Below are positions 1 through 8,900 of a stretch of 64,000 nucleotides of DNA, one piece after another. The notes beneath the pieces were generated by a model. It saw only the letters and a list, made by a program, of their open reading frames with translations. It was not told the DNA's origin and made no database searches. Source of the DNA: Bacteroidia bacterium (lineage in GTDB: Bacteria; Bacteroidota; Bacteroidia; B-17B0; Aurantibacillaceae); the NCBI GenBank assembly GCA_016787785.1, contig JAEUTO010000005.1, positions 124,001 through 188,000 on the forward strand. Direction: 5' to 3'. The stretch's first letter is position 1. The number at the start of each line of letters is the position of its first letter. The translations under genes were made by a program, and so were the position numbers.

Positions 1-2
1 TG

Positions 3-1394
3 TATTCTGAAGATCTGGATAAACCCGGCGTAATGAATTCGAATGTTGGCATGTACCGTATACAATTAAATGGAAATAATTACGAATTAAATAAAGAGAT
101 AGGTTTACATTATCAATTGCATCGTGGTATAGGTATTCATCAAAACAAGACCAATAAAAAAAATGTACCACTTAAGGTAAGTATTTTTGTGGGCGGCCCG
201 CCTGCACATTCTTTAGCTGCTGTAATGCCATTGCCTGAAGGGATAAGCGAGTTAACTTTTGCGGGCGCCATTGGCGGAAGAAGATTTAGATATGCTTACG
301 AAAATGGTTTTTGTATTTCGTTAGATGCAGATTTTGTAATTACGGGCGAAGTTTTTCCGAACGAAAATAAACCTGAAGGGCCATTTGGAGATCATTTGGG
401 TTATTACAGTTTAGCACACGATTTTCCGTTAATGAAAGTAAGTAAAGTGTACGCAAAAGAAAATGCCATTTGGCCATTTACGGTTGTGGGCAGGCCGCCG
501 CAGGAAGATACTGCTTTTGGCGCGTTGATACACGAAATTAGTGGCAGTGCTATTCCGAACGAAATTCCGGGCGTAAAAGAAGTGCATGCGGTTGATGCTG
601 CAGGCGTACATCCTTTACTATTAGCTGTTGGCAGCGAACGTTACACACCATATTTAAAAAATAAACGTCCGCAAGAATTATTAACGCAGGCTAATAGAGT
701 TTTAGGAACAGGTCAGCTAAGTTTAGCAAAATATTTATTTATAAGTGGCGACGATACTAAAGAAATAAATTGCCATGACATCCGGGCATTTTTTAAACAT
801 GTTTTTGAAAGAATAGATCTGACCCGAGATTTACACTTTCAAACCAAAACAACGATTGATACGCTGGATTATAGTGGTGATGGGATAAACGAAGGCAGTA
901 AATTAATTGTTGCGGCCTACGGCGATAAAAAACGAGAACTGAGTTCTGAAATTCCCAAAGCAATTTCTTCTGCCGATTTTATTTCTAATGCTGTCGTGTT
1001 AATGGAAGGCGTTATTGGATTGGAACTAAATAAATTTTCTAATTACGAGAATGCAAAAAAAGAAATTCAAAAATTAGCTTCTTTCATCAGCGAAAATAAA
1101 AATGAATTTGCGGGCATTGTACAAATAGTTATTTACGATGATTTTAAATTTACAGCGAACCCAAAAAATTTAAACGATTACGTTTGGGTAACGTATACAA
1201 GAAGCAACCCGAGCCATGATATTTACGGTGTAGAGGAGCTTACCGAAAATAAACACTGGGGCTGCAAAGGACCCATGATCATTGACGCTAGAAAAAAGCC
1301 GCATCATGCACCCGAATTAAAAATTTTAGCTGAAACGGAAAAAAGTGTTGAACGCTTTTTTAAGAAGGTCGGAAGCTTGGAAAAGTGGGCTTAA
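3..1394 (+). CDS. UbiD family decarboxylase (5' end outside window)
   Basis: This is the C-terminal part of a prenylated-FMN-dependent UbiD-family decarboxylase. The frame is open from base 3, and the peptide before the first Met (YSEDLDKPGV) runs directly into the conserved prFMN/metal-binding segment NSNVGMYRIQ. The ATG at 33 is therefore not the start, and the N-terminal portion lies upstream of the window. Further family signatures are the stretch around GGPPAHSLAAVMPLPEG and the segment GEVFPNENKPEGPFGDHLGY with its catalytic acidic residues. UbiD enzymes remove a carboxyl group from aromatic acids in ubiquinone or menaquinone synthesis. A Bacteroidota member most likely serves menaquinone synthesis (the MqnL-like role is an inference). 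No UbiX is visible in the window. Confidence 0.9.
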   Translation, partial: YSEDLDKPGVMNSNVGMYRIQLNGNNYELNKEIGLHYQLHRGIGIHQNKTNKKNVPLKVSIFVGGPPAHSLAAVMPLPEGISELTFAGAIGGRRFRYAYENGFCISLDADFVITGEVFPNENKPEGPFGDHLGYYSLAHDFPLMKVSKVYAKENAIWPFTVVGRPPQEDTAFGALIHEISGSAIPNEIPGVKEVHAVDAAGVHPLLLAVGSERYTPYLKNKRPQELLTQANRVLGTGQLSLAKYLFISGDDTKEINCHDIRAFFKHVFERIDLTRDLHFQTKTTIDTLDYSGDGINEGSKLIVAAYGDKKRELSSEIPKAISSADFISNAVVLMEGVIGLELNKFSNYENAKKEIQKLASFISENKNEFAGIVQIVIYDDFKFTANPKNLNDYVWVTYTRSNPSHDIYGVEELTENKHWGCKGPMIIDARKKPHHAPELKILAETEKSVERFFKKVGSLEKWA

Positions 1395-1403
1395 CGAAAA
1401 CAA

Positions 1404-2546
1404 TTAATTAAATAGTTTGTATTTTTTTAGAGTAATTGTCGGTTTATCTTTGATCTCCAGTCGAATAGAATCATTACTCAGTTTCCATGCATTGATATTC
1501 GAAATTGTGGAATCAGAGAAATTGTTTGTTTGATTGATACTAACAATAACATCACCAATTTTTAGACCTGCTTTTTCAGCTGGAGAGTCCTTATAAATCG
1601 CATAAACTCGTAACTGATTATTTTTCATTAAGCAAGTAAATCCATAAGTGTAAAGGATTTGTTTCGGTAGAATAGCTTTTATTGGCTTAAAATAGATTCG
1701 ATGATGGATCCAATCAATAGTAACTATAAATTTTTTAAGAAATGTCAGGCCAATGCAATTATAACCACCATACTTTTTATCCTGTCCTAAAATAACTGTG
1801 TCCATTTTTATTCCTGAAATATCTAACCGATGTAATTGATAATAGGTAAAAATATCTTTTTTTGAACTAAACATTTCTTGTTTCTCAGCTTCTTCTGAAG
1901 GGATATTTATCTTATCGTTAAGCCTGATAATTCCTGAATAGCCTGTATCAATAAAAGCATTTGCAGTGTCTTTACCGACTACAATTTTCACAATTGGGGT
2001 TCCCTGGCTTCCTAATGGTTCAAAAACGCTTGAGTAACAATTTTCAATATTTTTAAAATTATTTATATCATTAGAAATTTTAATAGTTGAGTCGGCGAAG
2101 TTTATTTCACAAATTGATGTTTGAAGCATTGAGGCACCAATTATGCCTTCTACTTCTTTATACTCCCCCAAAATCTGATCTGTTACTAAAAATCCAGCAT
2201 TATTAAATTTTACATTGCCCAGATTAATAGATCCAGATCCAAAGTCAGTTTTATATGGTCCAAGCCTAAAAAGTTTTTTCGCTTGAATATTGAAGCTGTC
2301 TTTTGTGGTAAATTTATAAGTTAGCGGCGCTCCTGTATCAAACATAAAATTTTGTTCATCGCTTCGGTTATTAATTTTGGCCTTTACAAAAAGAATGTCG
2401 GTAATTTTTGTTTTCAGTGTAAAAGAATAGATTTTAGGCTCAGTCTCAACATGGGTGAATATTTTTTTCAATTCCTTCTTTCTAAAAACTACGCAGGAGG
2501 AAAAAAGAATAAGTGTTATAAATAAATATTTAGACGCTGTTTTTAT
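1404..2546 (-). CDS. Retropepsin-like aspartic protease with PDZ domain, probable lipoprotein (start uncertain)
   Basis: Two pepsin/retropepsin-like lobes each carry a catalytic Asp-Thr-Gly (MFDTGAP and FIDTGYSG, about 130 residues apart). A C-terminal PDZ domain follows (DSPAEKAGLKIGDVIVSIN). Proteases of this architecture are common envelope proteins in Bacteroidota; the substrate is unknown. The first conventional start is TTG at 2471, but the frame is open upstream and encodes a clean lipoprotein signal (KTASKYLFITLILFSSC). The only start-like codon before it is ATA at 2544-2546; TAA lies at 2553-2555. I extended the gene to ATA because the lipobox is convincing. If TTG is used, the protein has 355 residues and no signal. 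It lies 21 bp after the preceding lipoprotein gene, so the two may be cotranscribed. Confidence 0.8.
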   Translation of the reverse strand: MKTASKYLFITLILFSSCVVFRKKELKKIFTHVETEPKIYSFTLKTKITDILFVKAKINNRSDEQNFMFDTGAPLTYKFTTKDSFNIQAKKLFRLGPYKTDFGSGSINLGNVKFNNAGFLVTDQILGEYKEVEGIIGASMLQTSICEINFADSTIKISNDINNFKNIENCYSSVFEPLGSQGTPIVKIVVGKDTANAFIDTGYSGIIRLNDKINIPSEEAEKQEMFSSKKDIFTYYQLHRLDISGIKMDTVILGQDKKYGGYNCIGLTFLKKFIVTIDWIHHRIYFKPIKAILPKQILYTYGFTCLMKNNQLRVYAIYKDSPAEKAGLKIGDVIVSINQTNNFSDSTISNINAWKLSNDSIRLEIKDKPTITLKKYKLFN

Positions 2547-2567
2547 CTGTAATTATTATTTGTAATT

Positions 2568-3140
2568 CTAATGCATGCAACCAATAAACACCTTCGCTTT
2601 TAATACATAAGCATTTGGCATTAATGTTTTAATAGCAGCATTTACTTTATCACCTTCTTCTTGTGTTCCAAAAATGGCCGCCACTAATGCAATAGTTTTT
2701 TCAGGCGCTTTTTCGTTATAATAATTTAAATATTCAAGACTTAGCTCGTTAGATGGGTGGCGTCGCGGATAATATTCTCCCGCATAAATTTCGTCAGAAT
2801 GATTTATGGGCAATGATATCAGATCCTTCTTTTTGTTATAAAGACGTTCCATGGTATCAATTTTTAATTTCATTTTTTTATGGAGTGCGAATAGTTCTTT
2901 ATCCAAAAAATAATAATCTTTGCCGGTGTCGGCTATAACTATATAATAAGTTGCCATTTCATCATCGTCTGCCGTTGTTGAATCTTGTTTGACCTGGGTT
3001 TCAGATGCTATTTTAATAATAGAGGTATCTGAGGTAGCAGCGACAGAGTCGGCAATGACAGTAACAGAAACTTCTTCTGCTTTTTGCGAACAGGAAATTA
3101 ATAAGGCAACAATAAAAAGTATGTAAAGATTATTCAGCAT
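2568..3140 (-). CDS. Small lipoprotein of unknown function
   Basis: A secreted lipoprotein of about 190 residues. The chosen ATG at 3140 gives MLNNLYILFIVALLISCSQ, a good signal peptide with lipobox LISC. The longer in-frame start at 3194 would translate a low-complexity heptad repeat and is rejected. After an acidic, Ser/Thr-rich linker the domain begins near YYIVIADTGKDYYFLDKELF and ends with YVLKAKVFIGCMH. Its layout faintly resembles a SPOR-type peptidoglycan-binding domain, but I cannot claim that. It lies between the DUF4197 gene and the DTG-protease gene on the same strand. Confidence 0.75.
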   Translation of the reverse strand: MLNNLYILFIVALLISCSQKAEEVSVTVIADSVAATSDTSIIKIASETQVKQDSTTADDDEMATYYIVIADTGKDYYFLDKELFALHKKMKLKIDTMERLYNKKKDLISLPINHSDEIYAGEYYPRRHPSNELSLEYLNYYNEKAPEKTIALVAAIFGTQEEGDKVNAAIKTLMPNAYVLKAKVFIGCMH

Positions 3141-3148
3141 AAAATTCC

Positions 3149-3183
3149 GACTTGTCTTTTGTCTTGAGTCCTGCGTCCTGAAT
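3149..3183 (-). repeat. Degenerate 7-bp tandem repeat between genes
   Basis: Five consecutive heptamers read on the + strand as GACTTGT, CTTTTGT, CTTGAGT, CCTGCGT and CCTGAAT, with rough consensus CYTGNRT. The block fills the gap between the DUF4197 gene and the lipoprotein start. If translated from the longer start it gives RTQDSRQKTSR, unlike a signal peptide, so it is probably non-coding. Confidence 0.6.
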
Positions 3184-3194
3184 CCCTTTTTCAA

Positions 3195-3956
3195 TTATTT
3201 TTCAAAACCAAACACTTTTTTCAAAAGGTCGGTAACACGTGCCATAGGATCTTTACGAATTTTAATTTCTTCGTCGGCAATTAAAACCATTAAACCATTA
3301 ATGGCTTTGTTAGTTACATACTCATCTAAATTTGGGTTTTGTTTTTTAACGCCGGGTAATTTGTTGTAAGCCGTTGCCAAAGGTTGCCAGTAGCTCGTCA
3401 CTTTTACTTTTGCAACGGCTTCTTTAACAACTGGTAAAAATTTATCTTTTAAAGGGTTGTAAGTTGTTTTGCGTAAATAATTTGTAGCAGCAGTATCAAC
3501 ACCTTTTAAAATAGCGAAGCCGTCAGACAAGCTCATGTTGGTTATTGCATCAATAAAAACGGGCGCCGCTTTTAAAGCAGCTTCCTCGGCGGCACGATTT
3601 AAACTTGTTTCAAACTCGGCAATTTTTTTACTCATGCCCATTTTTGTGAGTTTCACTTTCATGTCTTTTGCTTCTTCCGGCCATGGAATAAAGATCCATG
3701 GGTTCTTATAAAAGCCATCTAATTTGCTGGCAAGCCCCGAAGAGTTATTTGTGCCAACGGTTAAAGCTTCTTTTAATCCCTTAATAACTTCATCGTTCGT
3801 AAGCGTAGGGGCAGTTGTGCCGGTAACAATGGCGTTTGCTTTTTCTTTTGCTGCTTTTTCGATACTATCTTTTTTATGTTTTAATTTCTCTAACATAGTT
3901 TGCGATGAAAGAGAAAATGAAAGAAGAATAAAGCCAAATAAAATTACTTTTTTCAT
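3195..3956 (-). CDS. DUF4197 family secreted protein
   Basis: A 253-residue protein beginning at ATG 3956 with signal peptide MKKVILFGFILLSFSLSSQ. The in-frame extension to 4049 lies before the signal and is rejected. The mature part matches the DUF4197 pattern: an N-terminal TNDEVIKGLKEAL segment, a central helical region (MGMSKKIAEFETSLNRAAEEAA, SLSDGFAILKGVDTAATNYL) and a C-terminal NKAINGLMVLIADEEIKIRKDP segment. Members are all-helical periplasmic or surface proteins without known biochemistry. The gene is probably the first of a run with the two genes downstream on the minus strand. Confidence 0.85.
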   Translation of the reverse strand: MKKVILFGFILLSFSLSSQTMLEKLKHKKDSIEKAAKEKANAIVTGTTAPTLTNDEVIKGLKEALTVGTNNSSGLASKLDGFYKNPWIFIPWPEEAKDMKVKLTKMGMSKKIAEFETSLNRAAEEAALKAAPVFIDAITNMSLSDGFAILKGVDTAATNYLRKTTYNPLKDKFLPVVKEAVAKVKVTSYWQPLATAYNKLPGVKKQNPNLDEYVTNKAINGLMVLIADEEIKIRKDPMARVTDLLKKVFGFEK

Positions 3957-4154
3957 ATTTAAATTTTGGTTGTGGATTATTTTAATAAATTTATAGCAAA
4001 TATAAACTATTGCCTGTATGGATGGTTTTAAAATTTGTGAAATACCCATGTTTACCTAAAATTCAAACAAAAAAGACTAAACTGGGTAAACCATATGGCA
4101 ATAAAAAAACAAATTATTTAAACATATGAAATATAATTTTCTTTACATTTAATT

Positions 4155-5417
4155 ATGAAGGCAGAAATTCTAACTATTGGCGACGAGATCTTAATTGGCC
4201 AGATCACAAATACAAACTCTGTTTGGATAGCCCAGGAACTTAATTTGATCGGGATAAAAATTGTGCATATGGCAAGTGTTGCCGATGATGAAGCTGCCAT
4301 TGTAACTGCCTTTGATAATGCTGCAGAGCGGGCCGATCTTGTTTTTATTACCGGAGGCTTGGGTCCAACAAAAGATGATATTACAAAAAAAACCTTCTCA
4401 AACTATTTTAATGCAGAGTTAGTGTTGGATGAAAAAGTGCTTCAACACGTTTCTTCGTTTTTTATAAAACGTGGTAAGGAAGTAACAGAAATTAATCGTA
4501 ATCAAGCGTTGATACCAAAAGGCTGTACCGTTATACACAACCCAAATGGCACAGCGCCAGGCATGTGGATGAAAAAAGACAGAACGGTTTTTATTAGCAT
4601 GCCCGGTGTGCCTTATGAAATGAAGGCTATGATGACGGAGGCCATTTTGCCGAAGATAAAAAACGAAAATAATTTGCCACACATTTATCATAAAACTGTT
4701 CTCACCAATGGTATTGGCGAAAGTGCTTTAGCAGAAATGATAGAAAGCTGGGAAGATAATTTAGTGAATAATAATATTAAACTAGCCTATTTACCACAAC
4801 TTGGGGTAGTGCGATTGAGACTCTCTACAACTGGGCCTGATAAAGAAACCCTTAAAAAGAACATTGACTCTGAGATCGAAAAATTAAAAAAAATAATTGA
4901 TACCTACATTTTTGGTTACGAAAATTACGGCGAAGAAACTCCTTCTTTAGCCGAGGTTGTGAGTCAGCTACTACGTGAAAAAAAGCAAACCTTAGCCCTT
5001 GCAGAAAGTTGTACGGGTGGTTACATTTCCTCAATGTTTACGGGTATTGCAGGCGCATCGGAGATCTTTAAAGGCGCCATAATTCCATACACAAACAAAG
5101 CCAAACACGATCTTTTGGAAGTAGATGAAGCAGTGTTTAACACAGTTGGCGCGGTAAGCCGGGAATGTGTAGAACAACTTGCTCAAAATGTTTTAAAAAA
5201 ATTCGGGAGCGATTTTGCTTTATCTGTGTCTGGTATCGCTGGCCCAACGGGCGGTACAACCGATAAACCGGTGGGAACAGTTTGGATAGCAGTAGCTTCA
5301 AAAGAAAAAACCCTTGCTTTTAAATTTATTTTCGGCGATAACAGACAGCGAAATATCATTATGACTAGTAATTACGCGCTAAATACCTTGAGAAAATTCA
5401 TTCTAAAAAGCGTTTAA
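4155..5417 (+). CDS. cinA: CinA family nicotinamide-nucleotide amidohydrolase
   Basis: Full-length CinA of 420 residues. The N-terminal MoCF-biosynthesis-like domain (about 1-170) starts MKAEILTIGDEILIGQ and carries the GGLGPT motif at 67-72. The C-terminal PncC/CinA amidase domain (from about 260) has the catalytic LAESCTGG block near residue 283 and GIAGPTGGT. The enzyme deamidates nicotinamide mononucleotide to nicotinate mononucleotide in pyridine-nucleotide recycling; some members also have an ADP-ribose pyrophosphatase activity in the first domain. It is transcribed alone, divergent from the DUF4197 gene. No clear TAnnTTTG promoter stands before it. Confidence 0.95.
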   Translation: MKAEILTIGDEILIGQITNTNSVWIAQELNLIGIKIVHMASVADDEAAIVTAFDNAAERADLVFITGGLGPTKDDITKKTFSNYFNAELVLDEKVLQHVSSFFIKRGKEVTEINRNQALIPKGCTVIHNPNGTAPGMWMKKDRTVFISMPGVPYEMKAMMTEAILPKIKNENNLPHIYHKTVLTNGIGESALAEMIESWEDNLVNNNIKLAYLPQLGVVRLRLSTTGPDKETLKKNIDSEIEKLKKIIDTYIFGYENYGEETPSLAEVVSQLLREKKQTLALAESCTGGYISSMFTGIAGASEIFKGAIIPYTNKAKHDLLEVDEAVFNTVGAVSRECVEQLAQNVLKKFGSDFALSVSGIAGPTGGTTDKPVGTVWIAVASKEKTLAFKFIFGDNRQRNIIMTSNYALNTLRKFILKSV

Positions 5418-5540
5418 AGTTTCGCTTATTTGTTAAATTTTACCCTCTAAATTGAATTAGAGCGTTACTAAACACTATTTAGCCGAGGCCTTGCGGTTTT
5501 TTTTACTATTTTAGCCAAGCAAATTCAAAAAAAAACAGCT

Positions 5541-5957
5541 ATGAAATTTTCCTTTTCGGTTACCGCCATCTTGCTATTTGTATTTAACATCAATACGTCT
5601 TTTGGACAAAATTTTAAGACAGAGGTTAGAGTGATCGATGCGTCTAATCAATTTGTCAATGCCGGGTTATCAATTACTCAAATTGCAAGAGCTGACATGG
5701 ATGAGTTGGTTTTAAAAATGAATAAGCAAACTGTTTTTACCATAGTTACTACCGAATATGTTGCAGAAAAGAATTATGGCAGAATCCAACTTAAGTCTGT
5801 TAATGCCGCAACAATCAAGGATTTTGAATCCTTTTTAAAGCAATTACAAGTTTATACTGTAGTTTATAAAAATCAAACGATCTCTTCGCAGGAAATAGCG
5901 AATAACTATACTGAACCAAAGAAAACGGAGATCAAAAAGATCGATCGCGTAAAATAA
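5541..5957 (+). CDS. Small secreted protein of unknown function
   Basis: A 138-residue protein with signal peptide MKFSFSVTAILLFVFNINTSFGQ. The mature part is predicted mixed alpha/beta and ends in a lysine-rich tail (EPKKTEIKKIDRVK). I recognise no family. It lies 40 bp before the giant adhesin gene on the same strand and could be cotranscribed with the T9SS cassette, which would suggest a surface or periplasmic role. Confidence 0.65.
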   Translation: MKFSFSVTAILLFVFNINTSFGQNFKTEVRVIDASNQFVNAGLSITQIARADMDELVLKMNKQTVFTIVTTEYVAEKNYGRIQLKSVNAATIKDFESFLKQLQVYTVVYKNQTISSQEIANNYTEPKKTEIKKIDRVK

Positions 5958-5997
5958 ACATTCAAAGAAAATTATCTAAATCAAGAAAATTTCGATT

Positions 5998-8900
5998 ATG
6001 AAAAAAATATATCTAGCAATTATTTTATTTGTTTGTTCGGTAAGCCTTAAGGCGCAAGATTATTACATGGACCTGTATACCACTCAAACCGTTACGGCGT
6101 GCAAAGGAAACGTATTTCCGAGTTTTAATTGTGCCGCATTTGGTTATGCAGCTTATTGTAATAACGAGAATTACACCGTTACATTTTATTCGGGTAATCC
6201 CCTAATTCCAATGAAAATAAGTTTCCTTTCGTTAGGATTATTAGGTTTCCCAACAACAGATTGCATTTACACTGAGGCCGGATTCGACTTTTTAACCATC
6301 ATTAATGGACCATCTATAGGAAGCCCAACATTGGCGTCTATTTCAGGTACTGTTGCTAATCCGGTAAGTTATCAATCTACAGGCGCGTATTTGACTATCA
6401 ATTTTAAATCAGATAACGTTGTTAATGATTGGGGATGGAATGCTATTATAGGTTGTCAACCGCAAAACTGTTCGGGGAATTTGCCTGCAAGTGATGTGTG
6501 CGCTTCGGCCGTTCCAATTTGCGACTTAAATGGGTATTGTGGTGCAACCAACGGATGGTATACACCTGATAATGCTACCCTTGGTGTTAACCTTGGCGGC
6601 CCTTTTTGCGGTGCTTCGGGCTCTATAGAGAATAATTCGTGGATAAAATTCATTCCAAATTCAGCAACAGCTAATATTAATATTGCTGTGCAAAACTGTT
6701 CTTCGCCAACACAAGGTTTACAGGCCGGCCTTTTTAGCACGCCTAATTGCTCGGCATTTACTTTACTCACTTGCCAGTCGCAGGCCACTTATGCACCAGT
6801 AATGACATTAAGTTATAATTCATTCGTGCCCGGTAATACCTATTACATTATGATAGATGGTTTTGCGGGTAACGCTTGTGATTACACAGTTAGCGCGTCC
6901 TCCGGGGTCGCGATTTCAACGGTCAATGTTTCAAGTAATGCTATTTGTTTTGGTCAGAGTAGTAATTTAACCGCGATTGCGGCCGGCTCCACACCAAGTT
7001 ATACCTGGAGTACCGGAGCTAATACGGCCGGTATAACTGTTTCGCCGGCGCTAACAACTGCTTATACAGCTACAATTGCATCCGGTTTTTGTACAGAGAT
7101 CATCACCAAAACCATTACCGTAAATCCTTTACCCGTTGCAAATGCAGGAACATCACCCGCCTCTATCACCTGCGCAAGTCCAACACAGGTTTTAAGTGGG
7201 TCGGGCGGAGGTACTTATGCCTGGAGTGGTACTGGTATTGTGAGTGGTGGCGGTACTGCAAACCCAACAATTAACCAAGCGGGCCCGTTTTCTTTAGTAG
7301 TTACATCCGGCGCAGGTTGTACTTCTACCAATGTGGCAACCGTTAGTGTACCTGTTAATACAGTATTACCTATACCAGCTATTTCTAGCCCTACGGTTTT
7401 AAATTGTAGCAACCCATCTATGAATTTAACAGGCTCTCCTGCAAGTAACGTAAATTACTCGTGGACAGGCCCGGGCATTGTATCTGGCAGTGCTACTGCA
7501 ACCCCGTTAATTAATGCAGGTGGAACGTATAACTTAAATGTTACATCAACAATTAACGGCTGTTCCAGCGCAACAAGCATTGCTATTGCAGCTCCTAATA
7601 CAACTATCACAAACTCTCCTACAACAACAGGTAGCGTTACCTGCGTAAATATGTTGATCAATTTGAATACACCTGCTGTAGCAGGACAAAACTATACGTG
7701 GACTGCACCAGCGGGCGCAGCTATTACATCTGGTGCAAACGCTGCCGCAGCAACCGGATCAAACTCAGGGACCTATTCGGTAACCGTATTCAATACAACT
7801 AATGGCTGTTCGTCCACTAGCGTAGTAGCTGCTGTTGTAAATACTGTACAAGGCGTTCCAAACGCTACCAGCGCTGGTACTGTAACTTGTGCTAACAATG
7901 CTATAAATTTAAGTTCATTAACAACGGGTGTAACATATACATGGGTGGCTCCAGTTGGGTCATCTATCAGTAGCGGTGGTAATACAGCTAACGCCAGCGG
8001 AAATGGCGGTGGAACTTATACTTTAAATGTGACCAATTCTGTTAACGGATGTACCAATACAAACATTGCAGCTGTAACGACCCAAACAGTAAAACCAATA
8101 GCGGTAATAAATTCAACACCAGTAATTACCTGTAACAATCCAACTGTAAATATTACTGGCGGACCAGTGGCGGGGGTAACTTATACTTGGAGTGGAGGCA
8201 CCATAGTAGGCTCTGCTAATAATAACAACGCGAACGTAAGTTCTGCTGCAGTTTATTCATTAGCAGTAACCAGTACCAGCAATGGTTGTACATCTACAAC
8301 AGCAGCAACTGTAAACATTACTTCCAATCTAACCACCCCGGCAATAACTGCTATTGGTAGTCAAACTGCTAATTCGGGTTGTGGTACAAGCAGTATTGTT
8401 GTACTTAGTGGAACGGCCACTCCAGCTGGAAGCACCTATACATGGGCATCATCAGGTGGTTTTTCAAGCGGTGTAAATAACTCTACAGTGGCGGTTAACG
8501 GCGCAACAACCTACACATTAAATTCAACGCATCCTGTTACAGGTTGTATTTCTTCTTTGGTTTATACAGTTAGTCCTTCTGTAAACCAACCAACGGTAAC
8601 AGCATCTTCTTCTAATGGAACATTAACCTGTGTAAACACCATTCAATCAACAACAGTAACATCTAACCCTTCAACCGGTGTTACCTATGCATGGACAGGT
8701 CCTGGAATTGTAGGTCCTTCTAATACTTCAGTGGTTAGTGGAAGTTTAGCAGGTGTATATAATTTAACGGTTACCAATACAAGCAATAATTGCAACACCA
8801 CGGTGTCGTATAATCTAGCTGCAAATAATACTCCTATAACACCAAATGCAGTTGCTACAAATAGTATAAACTGTAATAATACAACAGCAACTATTTCAAC

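Noticed and set aside
1-32. Taking the UbiD gene as complete from ATG 33
   Set aside because: The frame is open to the window edge, and conserved cofactor-binding residues directly follow; the protein is clearly cut by the window.
4419-4691. Minus-strand 90-codon frame inside cinA
   Set aside because: Antisense to conserved CinA sequence, with His/Phe-rich random composition.
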